64,000 nt of DNA, taken from assembly GCA_003508835.1 (NCBI GenBank), contig PUFA01000066.1, positions 3,968,001 through 4,032,000 of the forward strand, in the 5' to 3' direction. A model generated the notes under the pieces. The model had not been told where the DNA came from. It was given only the letters and a program-made list of their open reading frames with translations, and did not search any database. Shown piece by piece: positions 34,708 to 43,599 of the stretch. The position numbers and the translations under genes were made by a program. This DNA is from Eonycteris spelaea (taxonomy: Eukaryota; Chordata; Mammalia; Chiroptera; Pteropodidae). Position 1 is the first letter of the stretch, and each line of letters starts with the position of its first letter.

Positions 34708-35195
34708 GTATATTAGTTTCCCAGGGCTGCTGTGATAAATTACCATAAATTAGGTGGCTTAAGAAGACAGCGATTTATCCTCTCACAGTTCTGGGGGCTA
34801 GAAGCCTGAAATCATGGTGTCAGCGGGGCCAGGCTCTCTGAAGGGTCCGGGGAAGCAGCTTCCTCCAGCTCCTGGCGGCTCCTGGCGGCTCCTGGTGGCT
34901 CCTGGTGGCTCCTGGTGGCTCCTGGTGATCTCTGCAGCTCCTTGGGGTCCAGCCGCATCACCGTGATCTCCGCCTCTGTCGTCACACGGTGTTCTCTTCT
35001 TGTGTCTCTTTCTCTGTGTCTCTTTCTCTCTTCTCACCGAGACACCAGTCAGTGGGTGAAGGGCCTGTCCTACTCCGGTGTGACCTCACCTTAACTCACT
35101 ACATCTGCAGGGACCCTAGTCCCAAATAAGGCCGCCTTCTGAGGTTCTGAGGGGGCGGGTGGGAAGAATTTTAGGAGCACAGTGTTTAACCCAGT
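34708..35195 (-). mobile_element. MLT1 LTR (ERVL-MaLR), antisense, with internal 10-bp tandem array
   Basis: Reverse complement of an MLT1 solo LTR. It shows 'ttagtttcccagggctgctg', then 'cctctcacagttctgggggc', 'gtcacacggtgttctcttct' and 'ctgcagggaccctagtccca'. MaLR elements are non-coding retrotransposons related to endogenous retroviruses. No internal region remains. Six copies of a 10-bp unit (cctggcggct or cctggtggct) lie at 34871-34930, where the consensus has a single 'cttctggtggctcc'. Confidence 0.85.
34871..34930. repeat. 10-bp minisatellite inside the MLT1 LTR
   Basis: Two cctggcggct units, three cctggtggct units and a final diverged cctggtgatc, all in register. Type switching between C and T is ordered, which suggests stepwise amplification. 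Confidence 0.9.
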
Positions 35196-35199
35196 AAGG

Positions 35200-35395
35200 A
35201 AGGCGTTTTAATTATGGGTCCCTTATCCCTCGGTCCCCGTCCTGGGTCCCTGTCCACGAGGCAGAACCCCAGAGCGCACAGCACGGCAGGTATGTGCACA
35301 CCACAAGCCTTGTTTAGTGACCACCCAACTCTCCTTTCCTGATGGAAATAGCTGACAAACGGATTCATATGAAGGTCTGTCGGTGGTATAGAATG
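35200..35395. other. Unassigned sequence
   Basis: Sequence between the MLT1 LTR and the next L1 pieces. No recognised feature. Confidence 0.3.
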
Positions 35396-35399
35396 AGGT

Positions 35400-35885
35400 G
35401 CGCTCCGAGCAGTTTGTTCACGTGAAAAAAAAAGGAAGTGATGGAACAATACACACAGTTTGAACCAACTTATGCATTTAAAAAATCCACAAAAATGTCT
35501 CTCTACATGGGCATGAGCGCACAGAAGAAGGGCTGGAGGATTACACGCCAGAATGATATCAGTGACCAAAGAAATGGGCTCGGTTCTGCATAACACTTTC
35601 ACGACAAAAATGTTTTACTAGACCTCTTATAAAGTTAAAATAAAAATGAAGCAAGATACAGATCAGTATGCAAACTTAATCCCATCTTTGTTCAAATAAA
35701 AAACTATAAACACAAACATTTTAAAATTGTATAGAGAAAAAAAGGCTGGAATAATTTAGTGGAAGCTGGTCAGAGTGGCTGTGAGGAAGGGGACTCTGAG
35801 GATGGGGAGGTAGGGACGGTGCATATTATTAGCCACTTGTAATTTTGTATACCATTTTACCTGTTTGAATACTTTCTTCAGTCTT
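35400..35885 (+). mobile_element. Two L1ME-type 3' end fragments in tandem
   Basis: The piece at 35400-35575 contains 'tttaaaaaatccacaaaaat'. The piece at 35640-35885 repeats the same stage of the element ('gcaagatacagatcagtatg', then 'cacttgtaattttgtatacc'). Same order and orientation suggests two separate insertions or an internal duplication. Confidence 0.55.
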
Positions 35886-35889
35886 TAAT

Positions 35890-36190
35890 ACAGGATGCAT
35901 CCAGCCATTTAACATTTTTAGAGTTCTTCGACAACAATCGTTCTGAGATTGAATTCATTCTAAGTACCCAAACTTTCTGTTGGCCAGACCTGTTGACCAT
36001 CACAGGTGTAAAGGGGCAAAACAAGGCCCCAGTGACCTGGATCATCCCTCGCCCAAGCTGGTGTGGACACGAGCAATACACACACTATTAGAGCATAGAC
36101 CCGCTGCTCTGACACGTCCCCGCATCCTGTTGGGATCTGAAGGAGAGGTTACGAGCAAAGCCTTCACGGTGATATATTTTTAAACCTGTT
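35890..36190. other. Unassigned sequence
   Basis: Nothing recognised. Confidence 0.3.
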
Positions 36191-36194
36191 TATT

Positions 36195-36372
36195 ACTTTA
36201 AAACTACGCTGTCCAACATGGGGGCCACCAGCCACATGTGGCTCTTTACACTTAATTAAAATGAAATAACGTTCACAACTTAGTTCCTCCATCACACCAG
36301 CACCGTTTCAAGTACCCAGGAGCCACTTGTGACCAGCTGCCACCACACTGGACAGTGCAGGTTATGGGCCAT
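36195..36372. repeat. hAT-like repeat ('gtccaa...gccacatgtggct' family)
   Basis: Contains 'ctgtccaacatgggggccac' and 'cagccacatgtggctcttta', and ends in 'ccacactggacagtgcaggt'. The ends are mutually inverted (ctgtccaa against ttggacag, here decayed). Related pieces lie at 43280-43392 and 50905-51095. I recognise the family but not its database name with certainty. Confidence 0.65.
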
Positions 36373-36374
36373 TT

Positions 36375-37230
36375 CCATCGATGTGGAAAGTCCCAATGGA
36401 CGTTATTATTGTTCTCCTTTGCTGAGGTTTCTGCCACGGGGAGAGATTCTTGCACTCGAATTTATACTCAGAGACGTCAGGGGAAGGTAATCCAGTGGGT
36501 AACTTCCCTCTGTTAAGCGGGCGCTTTGGAGGAGGGGTCGTGTGTGATTCTGAGCTGATCACTCAAGGGACCCAGCACCCAAGCCCCACTGCATTCTTCC
36601 ACCCATTTCAAACATCCCCAGCAGAGCCTATTAAGCCTTCCATGTTCTGGTCAAACTGGTTTATGAAACCACGATTTGAGAAGCCCAGTCTTGCAGGCGG
36701 CCAGGGCCCTGCCTTTGTGTGGCCGTAATAAGGTTATTTATGGAGATGGAGACCACTCAGGGAAGATGAAAGGTTTGATGGTAAAGGAAAGCAGGAGCTC
36801 GGAGAAGCAGGTTTCTCCTTATAGCGATGACTCTCCTTCCAGATAGGATAAATCACCCGGGCCCATTAAACCTTCAGGAAGAGTGCTCGTAAACCTCCCC
36901 TCGAAACTCACAAAGCATCTTCTCTCCCGCAGCGGCCCATGTGGCCAGGGGCTTGTGGCTTTTCCCAAAACACCAGCTAGTCAGTGTTTAACTCCACTGG
37001 GCTCTCTGCCCAGGACACTGGACCAGAAGAAACGCATTTCCAAAGTCATTCCTTGGGGTGGCCCACTGTCCCTGTCTGCCTGGGCCTGCAGGATTTCCTG
37101 GGACTCGAGACTTTCAGGGCCAAACTCAGGAAAGTCCCAAGCAAACCCGGACAAACTGGTCACCCTACTTCCTCAGTACCTTGGGGATGAGCAAAGCCTG
37201 GGACTCAGTAGGACAACAAAATTTTTTTTT
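36375..37230. other. Unassigned sequence
   Basis: No repeat or gene recognised. The 119-codon frame at 36883-37242 shows no domain. Confidence 0.35.
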
Positions 37231-37235
37231 TTTCA

Positions 37236-37455
37236 TATTTAGCTACTGTTTATTGGGTCTACCATAGTTCGGGCAAGATCATTTTTTACTTGCTTCGTCT
37301 CCTTTAATCCTCACAAGCAAATGGGGTTGGCAGGACGGTTAGTCCCATTTGACAGGTGACAAAACTGAGGCTCAGAAAGCTGACGTGACTTGCCCAAGTT
37401 CAAACACTTTGACAGCATCTGTGTCTCCACAGCTCTGAACTGCTCTCTTTCTCCT
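37236..37455 (-). repeat. MIR SINE
   Basis: Antisense MIR, well preserved: 'cctttaatcctcacaagcaa', 'gtcccatttgacaggtgaca', 'aaactgaggctcagaaagct' and 'gacttgcccaagttcaaaca' in order. Confidence 0.85.
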
Positions 37456-37459
37456 GCCT

Positions 37460-37880
37460 CTTCCTTCTCCATCTGCCTTCTGCACAAATATGGATTTATG
37501 AGGTTTCCAGAAGCTTCCCACAGAAAGAGACCTGGAAGCAAGCCTACCTTCCTTGTTCACCCATAAGGCAGGTGCACACCCCGAGACGGGCCAGACTCGC
37601 GGCTGAACTGCGTTTGCGTGTTAAAAAGTCAAGTCTAATTTTCTATAACTGTCTGGACCTTTTCACTGGCAAGGCCAAGTTGGAAAGACGGTCTATAAAT
37701 CACTCTCCGACGCCCATCGGCCGCGGCTGCGCAAACCGCGTCCCGCTCACCTCCCCACCTGGGAGCACTCGGGACGGGCGGAGGCGAGATTTCCCTACCA
37801 GGTTCGCGGCATGTCAGAGTCCAGAGCCCTGCGGCCGGGGGCGAGACGTGTGAAAGCCTCCACAGCGGCTCGTAGATCAC
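37460..37880. other. Unassigned sequence with CpG-rich stretch
   Basis: About 37690-37860 is rich in CpG (for example 'catcggccgcggctgcgcaa'), unusual for this window. It is too short and isolated to call a CpG island or promoter with confidence, and no first exon is recognisable. Confidence 0.35.
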
Positions 37881-37884
37881 TTTT

Positions 37885-38285
37885 AGGAGGCTTCCTGTGT
37901 GCCAGGCAAGGCCTCGTTTCCTTTACTTCTCACATCTAACTATCTGCGAACCAGATAAGGTGGTTATTCCAGCTCAGAAAGGAAACTGAGGTGTGGAGAG
38001 GCTGAGAGATGCGTCCGGAGCAGAGGCCGTCGGCCAGGGACGATGTCTGGAGACGTTCTGGGTTGTCGGCACTTGGCGTGGGGGATGCTCCTGGCATCTA
38101 GTACGTAGAGGCCAGGGGTTGCTGCTACACCTCCTTCAGTGCACTGGCCAGCCCCCCTTCTCCGCCAGCGAAGGATTATCGAGCCGCAAAGGTCGCCAGT
38201 GCTGAAGTTGAGGTCCCATCCCAGGGTCACACGGCTGGACAGGGACCCCAGAACTTGAAGGATTCACTTGTAGCCCCCTGCCTAG
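37885..38285 (-). repeat. MIR SINE interrupted by MER5A
   Basis: The left part has antisense MIR ('gcttcctgtgtgccaggcaa', 'gaaactgaggtgtggagagg'). The right part resumes with 'cccagggtcacacggctgga'. A MER5A copy sits between them, so this MIR was inserted earlier. Confidence 0.75.
38008..38212 (+). repeat. MER5A hAT-Charlie copy inside MIR
   Basis: Sense MER5A: 'gggacgatgtctggagacgt', 'tcctggcatctagtacgtag', 'aggccaggggttgctgctac' and a terminal 'gtgctgaagttgag'. The first 30 bases are decayed. Confidence 0.75.
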
Positions 38286-38459
38286 CAAGAAGCAGAATAG
38301 CTGTACCGCCTTCTGTACCTTGGAGAAGAATTACTAAAGTTCAGCCCAAGGGTGGACTCTGTATCTGTCTGACGCTGAAATAGTGCTGGGCACAAAACAG
38401 GGGCCCAAATATTAGTAAACATATTTGTTGAGTGAGTGAGTGAGTGAATGAATGAATGT

Positions 38460-38715
38460 GAATGAATGAATACTAAGCGCCATTCACTGAGGGCGTTCCG
38501 TCTGCCAGTCTCCACACCAAACCTCTCACTGGCATCCTCTCCTTCAAGCTTCAGAAACTGTCTCAGAAGTGGCTACTGCCACTCCCCACTTTAGTTAACA
38601 GGCTAACAGCAGGGCACAGAGAGGAGAGGTCCCATGCCAGGGTCACGCAGCGGGACAGTGACTGAGTGGGTCTCCAGTGGCGCCTGGTCCACGTTTAACT
38701 TCTGACTGCATCGTC
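38460..38715 (-). repeat. MIR SINE
   Basis: Antisense MIR, diverged. TGAATGAATGAA precedes it. The core has 'agggcacagagaggagaggt' and 'cccatgccagggtcacgcag'. Confidence 0.6.
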
Positions 38716-38939
38716 TCACACCAGAACCTCCAGAAACGAGGACATACGCAGCCATTTTTCCTCACCGTCCTGAGACTATACCTGTCTTTATTTAAAAAAA
38801 TTAGTTTGGGCTCTAACAGATGCCATAGACCATATGGTAAATAAAAGGGCTTCAGAGACAGGTCGTGACAAGGCCCCAGTGGAAAAGCTGTGTTACGATC
38901 AAAAAGCCAAAAGTCCAAAATAATATTTTGCAGTTGGAG

Positions 38940-39905
38940 ATGAAGCGATGGACCTTGAAGATATCTTTGCCAGGAGGAGAAGGCCGTTTCCCACCCCAGG
39001 GGCCCAGCCTTGACCTCCCCAGACTCCTGTCAACCTGAACATTTTAACGAATCTCCCAAGACGGGGCCGCTATTGCATTTGCATTTTATGACATTAAAAA
39101 ATATATATATATAGATCTATATCTATATCTATATCTATATCTATATATTCCAGAGGAGAGGATTCTGAATAAAATTAAGCCAGGCTTTTAGGGCTCCCTT
39201 TTATTATTAGCATTTGGTAAAAAAAAAAAAATAGCCTTAATGAGGTGTTAAGAGTCATCCCCGCAACCTATTGTGGAGGAGGCCTGGGAGCCCATAAACT
39301 CCTGAAAAGCCACAGGGCAATTTATGATCCCCGATACCACCCCTTCCTGACAAAGCTTCCGAGGGAGCATCTCTGGTTCTGGGGCCCCTTCCTGCAATTT
39401 GCACGCCCAAGCTGCTCCAGCCACAAACTGAATTAAACCTTCTTAAACGTCCGCAAGGATTGTTCTCGCCGAGCCGCTCGCCTCTGAGAAAGCCCTGCTG
39501 GGTCCATCCTACATGAACGCAATTTCCTCTGGAGTCTGGGCGGAAAGCTCCAAGAAATCAACTGCTCCTGTTTCTCTCCTGACTGGTGAGGGGTTTAACA
39601 GTGATGCTGCTAGAAAAAAAAAAAAAAAGGCAAGAACAACTTTTGCTGTTCGCCAGGGAGGTGAGTCCCTTGACAAACAGATAGAGTGGTATTTTACTAG
39701 TCAGTCAACACTCTTCCTGAAAGAAGCCTCATTTAAAGCTAAGGTGATTTTTTTTTCCCTCTTCTCCAGAAAGATATGCTACCTATTAGCGACAAAAAAC
39801 AGATCCGCCTCTGTGATGGGGACTGATACCTCAGGTTTCATCTTGGAATTTAAAATTTGAAGAAAAAAGGAAGTCATTCAATCCCTCATATCCTCCTCAT
39901 TTGGA
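38940..39905. other. Single-copy sequence, possible conserved element
   Basis: No repeat recognised apart from the TATC microsatellite at 39100-39148. The parts at about 39020-39095 and 39160-39480 have mixed, non-repetitive composition. A poly-A run lies at 39613-39627. Conservation is untested. Confidence 0.35.
39100..39148. repeat. (ATATCT)n / (AT)n microsatellite
   Basis: An AT run followed by about five ctatat units. Confidence 0.9.
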
Positions 39906-39910
39906 GATCC

Positions 39911-39940
39911 TCTTCTTTTCTCTTTTTCTTTCTTTCTTTT

Positions 39941-39976
<36 letters not shown>

Positions 39977-40033
39977 TTCTTTCTTTCTTTCTTTCTTTCT
40001 TTCTCTTTCCTTTCTTTCTTTTTTATTTTTTAA
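39911..40033. repeat. (TTTC)n microsatellite
   Basis: About 120 bp of TTTC units with few interruptions. This is a homopyrimidine tract that could form intramolecular triplex DNA. It directly precedes an L1 3' end. Confidence 0.95.
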
Positions 40034-40069
40034 GAGAAATCCATATATGACAATATATATTGACCCTTC

Positions 40070-40305
40070 CTGACTATACTAAATTAAATCATAATTGGGC
40101 AACAAGGCTGTATTATATACTTTAACATCGCTAAGAGACTAGATCTTAAATGTCCTCACCACAAAAAAGGAATGGGAACCAAATGACCTGATAGAGGTAT
40201 TAGCTAAGTTTGTGGTGGAATCAGCTTGCAATATACAAATGTAGCAAATCAGCACACCTTAAACTCACACAATATCATATGTCAGTTCCATCTCAATACA
40301 AAAAC
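40070..40305 (+). mobile_element. L1 LINE 3' terminal fragment
   Basis: Sense L1 3' end: 'cgctaagagactagatctta', 'aaatgtcctcaccacaaaaa', 'tgcaatatacaaatgtagca' and 'atatgtcagttccatctcaa'. One of the less diverged L1 tails here, but short. Confidence 0.8.
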
Positions 40306-40425
40306 CTTATAATTGAATCTTAGATTGTTATTTTTTCACAACTTAAGTCGTAATTCGGCATTTTACACAACCCTATTTGATTTTCATAGTTCCTTTTAAT
40401 GAAATACAATTTCTATTTAACTTGA

Positions 40426-40491
40426 ATATATATATATGTGTGTGTGTGTGTATGTATGTATGTATATATACATATATATATACATGTATAC

Positions 40492-40522
<31 letters not shown>

Positions 40523-40528
40523 TATATT
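40426..40528. repeat. Palindromic (AT)(GT)(ATGT)...(ACAT)(AC)(AT) array
   Basis: The left arm runs AT, then GT, then ATGT units. The right arm runs ACAT, then AC, then AT units. The two are near reverse complements around a centre at about 40477. Long open frames over it encode only repetitive tyrosine, isoleucine, cysteine and valine and are not genes. Confidence 0.9.
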
Positions 40529-40689
40529 TCCCTTGAGTAAAACAAAGAAAGAGAAAAGTTTAAGAACATATATTTTCTCAGGCAAGAGTTTATGGTTTTT
40601 CCAGAAACCAATCGAAACGTAATTCATACATGAAATCTGTATGTTTGATTTCCAGGTCCTCTGGGGACACAAAATGGCATAAAACTCCC

Positions 40690-40850
40690 ATAAGACTTGC
40701 CGTTAGAAGGCCAGGGTGAAAGTCCAGTCCCGACACCTAGTAACAGTGTGGTCCTGAGCCTGTCCTGTCACCATCACTGACCCCAAATATCCATATTAGT
40801 AAAATGAAACCAAAAATACCTGTGGTTACTGATGATTAAATTATCATTAT
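40690..40850 (+). repeat. MIR SINE fragment
   Basis: Sense MIR: 'tccagtcccgacacctagta', 'cagtgtggtcctgagcctgt' and 'attagtaaaatgaaaccaaa'. Confidence 0.65.
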
Positions 40851-40884
40851 TTATTTTTGATTGCAATGAACAGTTACTTAATTG

Positions 40885-41095
40885 GGTATAAACTCTGAGC
40901 AAGGTGCTGTGAATGCATTATGTCACTTAACTTCAGAAATAACCCATAAAGTGGGAGCAGTTATTAGTACACTCGTGTGACAGGTGAGGGTCCTGGGGCC
41001 TCAGAGGGGTTGATTGATTTACTCACAGTCACACAGCCTCCGTGGGGGGCAGAGTTGAATCTGAACCCAGGTACATGTGATTGCAAAAACTGTAT
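40885..41095 (-). repeat. MIR SINE
   Basis: Antisense MIR, well preserved: 'gcaaggtgctgtgaatgcat', 'tgtgacaggtgagggtcctg', 'actcacagtcacacagcctc' and 'gagttgaatctgaacccagg'. Confidence 0.8.
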
Positions 41096-41099
41096 CCCA

Positions 41100-41330
41100 A
41101 ATCACTCAGTGTAAAGCCAGCTTTCTGGGATGATGTAAATGAGTTTGTGAGCTGTGAAGCTATCTCTAAATTCCTAGTTAAAGAGATGGCCAAAACTTCA
41201 CAGATTTTTGAGAAGAAAAAGACTGGGAATCATCTAATTAAACAAGCCAATTTTAGAATCTACTTGGGGTCACAAACTCCGAAAGAGATTTCAAGTGAGA
41301 AGAAAGATCCCCAGCTGCCCCTGAGATGTA
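41100..41330. other. Unassigned sequence
   Basis: Between two MIR copies. The 102-codon frame at 41081-41389 begins in one MIR and ends in the next, so it is not a gene. Confidence 0.35.
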
Positions 41331-41334
41331 CTGC

Positions 41335-41540
41335 TGTGCTGTGGTTAAATACTCAGACTCCAGAGCCAGAAGCCTGGGTTCAGATCTGAGCTCCATCAGT
41401 TACTAGCAGTGTGACCTTGGGCAAGGTACATAAATTCTCTCTACCTTAGCTTCTGCATCTATGAAGTTGGATGGATGAGTAATTACAGAAGGATCAAATG
41501 AGTTGAAAACATGTAAAATATTTTTATGACTCATAGACCT
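41335..41540 (+). repeat. MIR SINE
   Basis: Sense MIR, one of the best preserved: 'gtggttaaatactcagactc', 'gcctgggttcagatctgagc', 'gtgtgaccttgggcaaggta' and 'gatcaaatgagttgaaaaca'. Confidence 0.9.
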
Positions 41541-41699
41541 AAAAATGTATAATTTTTCTAGCCACCACTAATATTCTTAAAAACTATATCATCCCTAGTT
41601 GATGAGTTGAACATATGAGTAGAACATATGGGTACCCATGGATTTCTATCCCTTGGTGAACAGTTAAGGATGAACAAACCTGTACACATCATCTTTATA

Positions 41700-43150
41700 A
41701 ACTGCTCATCTGATCATTTAACCGCCTGTTAACATCTTGCCATAAAATGTTTGCAAATCATATATCTGATAAGAGACTAGTATCCAAAAAATATAAAGAC
41801 CACTTACAAGTTAATTTTTTTGGTTTTAAGACAAATAACCCAATTAAAAATAGGCAACAATTTGAACAGACATTTCTCAAAGATATATAAATGGCCAATA
41901 AGCACATGAAAAGATGCTCAGCATCACTAGTCGTTAGGGAAATACAAATCAAAACTGTCACGAGATACCATTTCACACCCTCCAGGGTGGCTCCAATAAA
42001 AACAATGGTGGTAACAAGTGTTGGCAAAGATAGAGAGAAATTGGAACGCTCACACATTTCTGGTGGGAAGGTAAAATGGTGTAGTCACTTTGAAAAACAG
42101 TTTGGCAGTTCCTCAAAATACAAAACAGAATTTCCATTGATGCAGAATTTTACTCACAGGTATACAGCCAAGACGACTGAAAACATATGTCTACACACAC
42201 AGTTGTACATGAATGTTTATAGCAAGCAATATTCCTACGAGCCAAAAAAGTGGAAACAACCCAAATTGTTTCTAATTACCCATGAATAAATTAACTGGGG
42301 TATATCCATACAATGGAATATTATTCAGTCATCACAAAGAATGAAGTAGATCGATGGAAGAAAATTGAGAGCCAGGAAATAAATGCATGTGTGTATGGTC
42401 AAATGATCTTCCACAAGGGTGCCAAGGTAACCCAACACAGCAAGGATGACCTCTTTAACAAACGATGCTGGGAAAACTGGACCTTCCCACGCAAAAGAAT
42501 GGAGATAAACTCTTACCTTAGGCCGTATACACGAATTAACTCCACACAGATTAAAAATCTAAACACAAGACCTGCTGTGCAGCAATGTCCCATAGTTAAT
42601 AATATTACAGAGCACGCTTAAAAATTGTTCAAGGGTAAATATAAAAATATCCCCCAACCAAACAAAAACAAAAAAGAGAAACAGAATCAACAAGGTATAA
42701 AGCACTGACATGGGCTCCAACATGGCTGACCCTTGAAAACATCATGTTCCATGAAAAAGCCAGACATTGTAGGATTTCATTTCCACGAAATGTCTGGAAC
42801 AGGCGAATCCACAGAGTCAGACACGAGATCAACAGTTGTCAGGGGCCGGAGGGAGGGGCGAATGGGGAGTGACTGGCAATGGTGCTGGTTTTGGGGAGAA
42901 GCTTTTCCCCCTCCGAATGTATTTTCCCCCTAAGACACCTGACAGCCTCCCTGTGTTTGGGAACAGTAGCCAGCACTTCCGTACTGTGCTTGGGAGCATT
43001 TTAAACAATGAATCATCAACAAAAGGCAGAAAGATATGAGAAACATGGGCCCCGAAGAGACCCAGGGAGGGACACTTGCTTACAGTAGGACAACTGAAAA
43101 GAGATGACACGCTGCATGTGACCAAGAAAGACACAGAAGCACTGACTTTG
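41700..43150 (+). mobile_element. Mosaic L1 LINE: 3' end carrying an inserted L1 ORF2/3' fragment
   Basis: The outer L1 reads 'gataagagactagtatccaa', 'gaacagacatttctcaaaga', 'tggtgggaaggtaaaatggt', 'caatggaatattattcagtc'. It resumes at about 42700 with 'cctgaaaac'-type text and 'acagttgtcaggggccggag'. Between about 42350 and 42695 lies a different L1 fragment. That fragment's frame includes LRPYTRINSTQIKNLNTRP, matching the L1 ORF2 C-terminus, and it ends in an A-rich tail. Confidence 0.75.
42350..42695 (+). mobile_element. L1 ORF2 C-terminal fragment nested in an older L1
   Basis: 'aaaattgagagccaggaaat', 'atgatcttccacaagggtgc' and 'gctgggaaaactggaccttc' are L1 ORF2 C-terminal sequence. Then come 'cagcaatgtcccatagttaa' from the 3' region and an A-rich end (acaaaaaagagaaaca). 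The enclosing L1 continues on both sides. The inserted copy itself is truncated at its 5' end. Confidence 0.7.
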
Positions 43151-43154
43151 GGGT

Positions 43155-43275
43155 TACGAATACATTTTCAGGGGTAAGCTAACATACGTAATGCTGGATG
43201 ATAAGGATTCACTGTCTTTTGACGATCGCCCTGGAGCGAATGCAGTAATTAAATTTAAATAAAATAAAAGACTCA
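43155..43275. other. Unassigned AT-rich sequence
   Basis: Short gap after the mosaic L1. Its tail ('aattaaatttaaataaaata') may be the end of that L1. Confidence 0.3.
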
Positions 43276-43279
43276 GCTG

Positions 43280-43392
43280 CTCAGGCCCAGTGGTACGTTT
43301 CAAGTATTCAGTACCCACAAGTGGCAAATAGTGAGCAGATGGCCCAGACAGAAAACATTTCCATTACCACAGAAAGTTCTACTGACAGAGCG
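43280..43392 (-). repeat. hAT-like repeat fragment
   Basis: Antisense member of the family also seen at 36195 and 50905: 'attcagtacccacaagtggc', 'aacatttccattaccacaga' and 'aagttctactgacagag'. Confidence 0.6.
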
Positions 43393-43394
43393 AT

Positions 43395-43592
43395 ACAGGT
43401 CAGTGATTCTCAACTGGGGATGATTTTGTTCCCCAGGCGGCATGGGCCATGTCTGGACACATTTTTGGTTGTCACGGCTTGGGGGATGCAACGTACCATC
43501 TAGCGGATGGAGGCGGCCAGGGATGCTGCTAACACCCTGGGAAGCACAGCACAAGGCACAAAACGGCAACAGAGCCACTGGTTCCCAGGAAG
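43395..43592 (+). repeat. MER5A hAT-Charlie transposon
   Basis: Sense MER5A: 'gtcagtgattctcaactggg', 'cacatttttggttgtcacgg', 'ccatctagcggatggaggcg' and 'ccagggatgctgctaacacc'. Its end is decayed. Confidence 0.85.
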
Positions 43593-43599
43593 GTACTTG

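Noticed and set aside
40373..40672. Frames of about 80-100 codons on both strands rich in Tyr, Ile, Cys and Val
   Set aside because: They are read-throughs of the palindromic GT/AT microsatellite.
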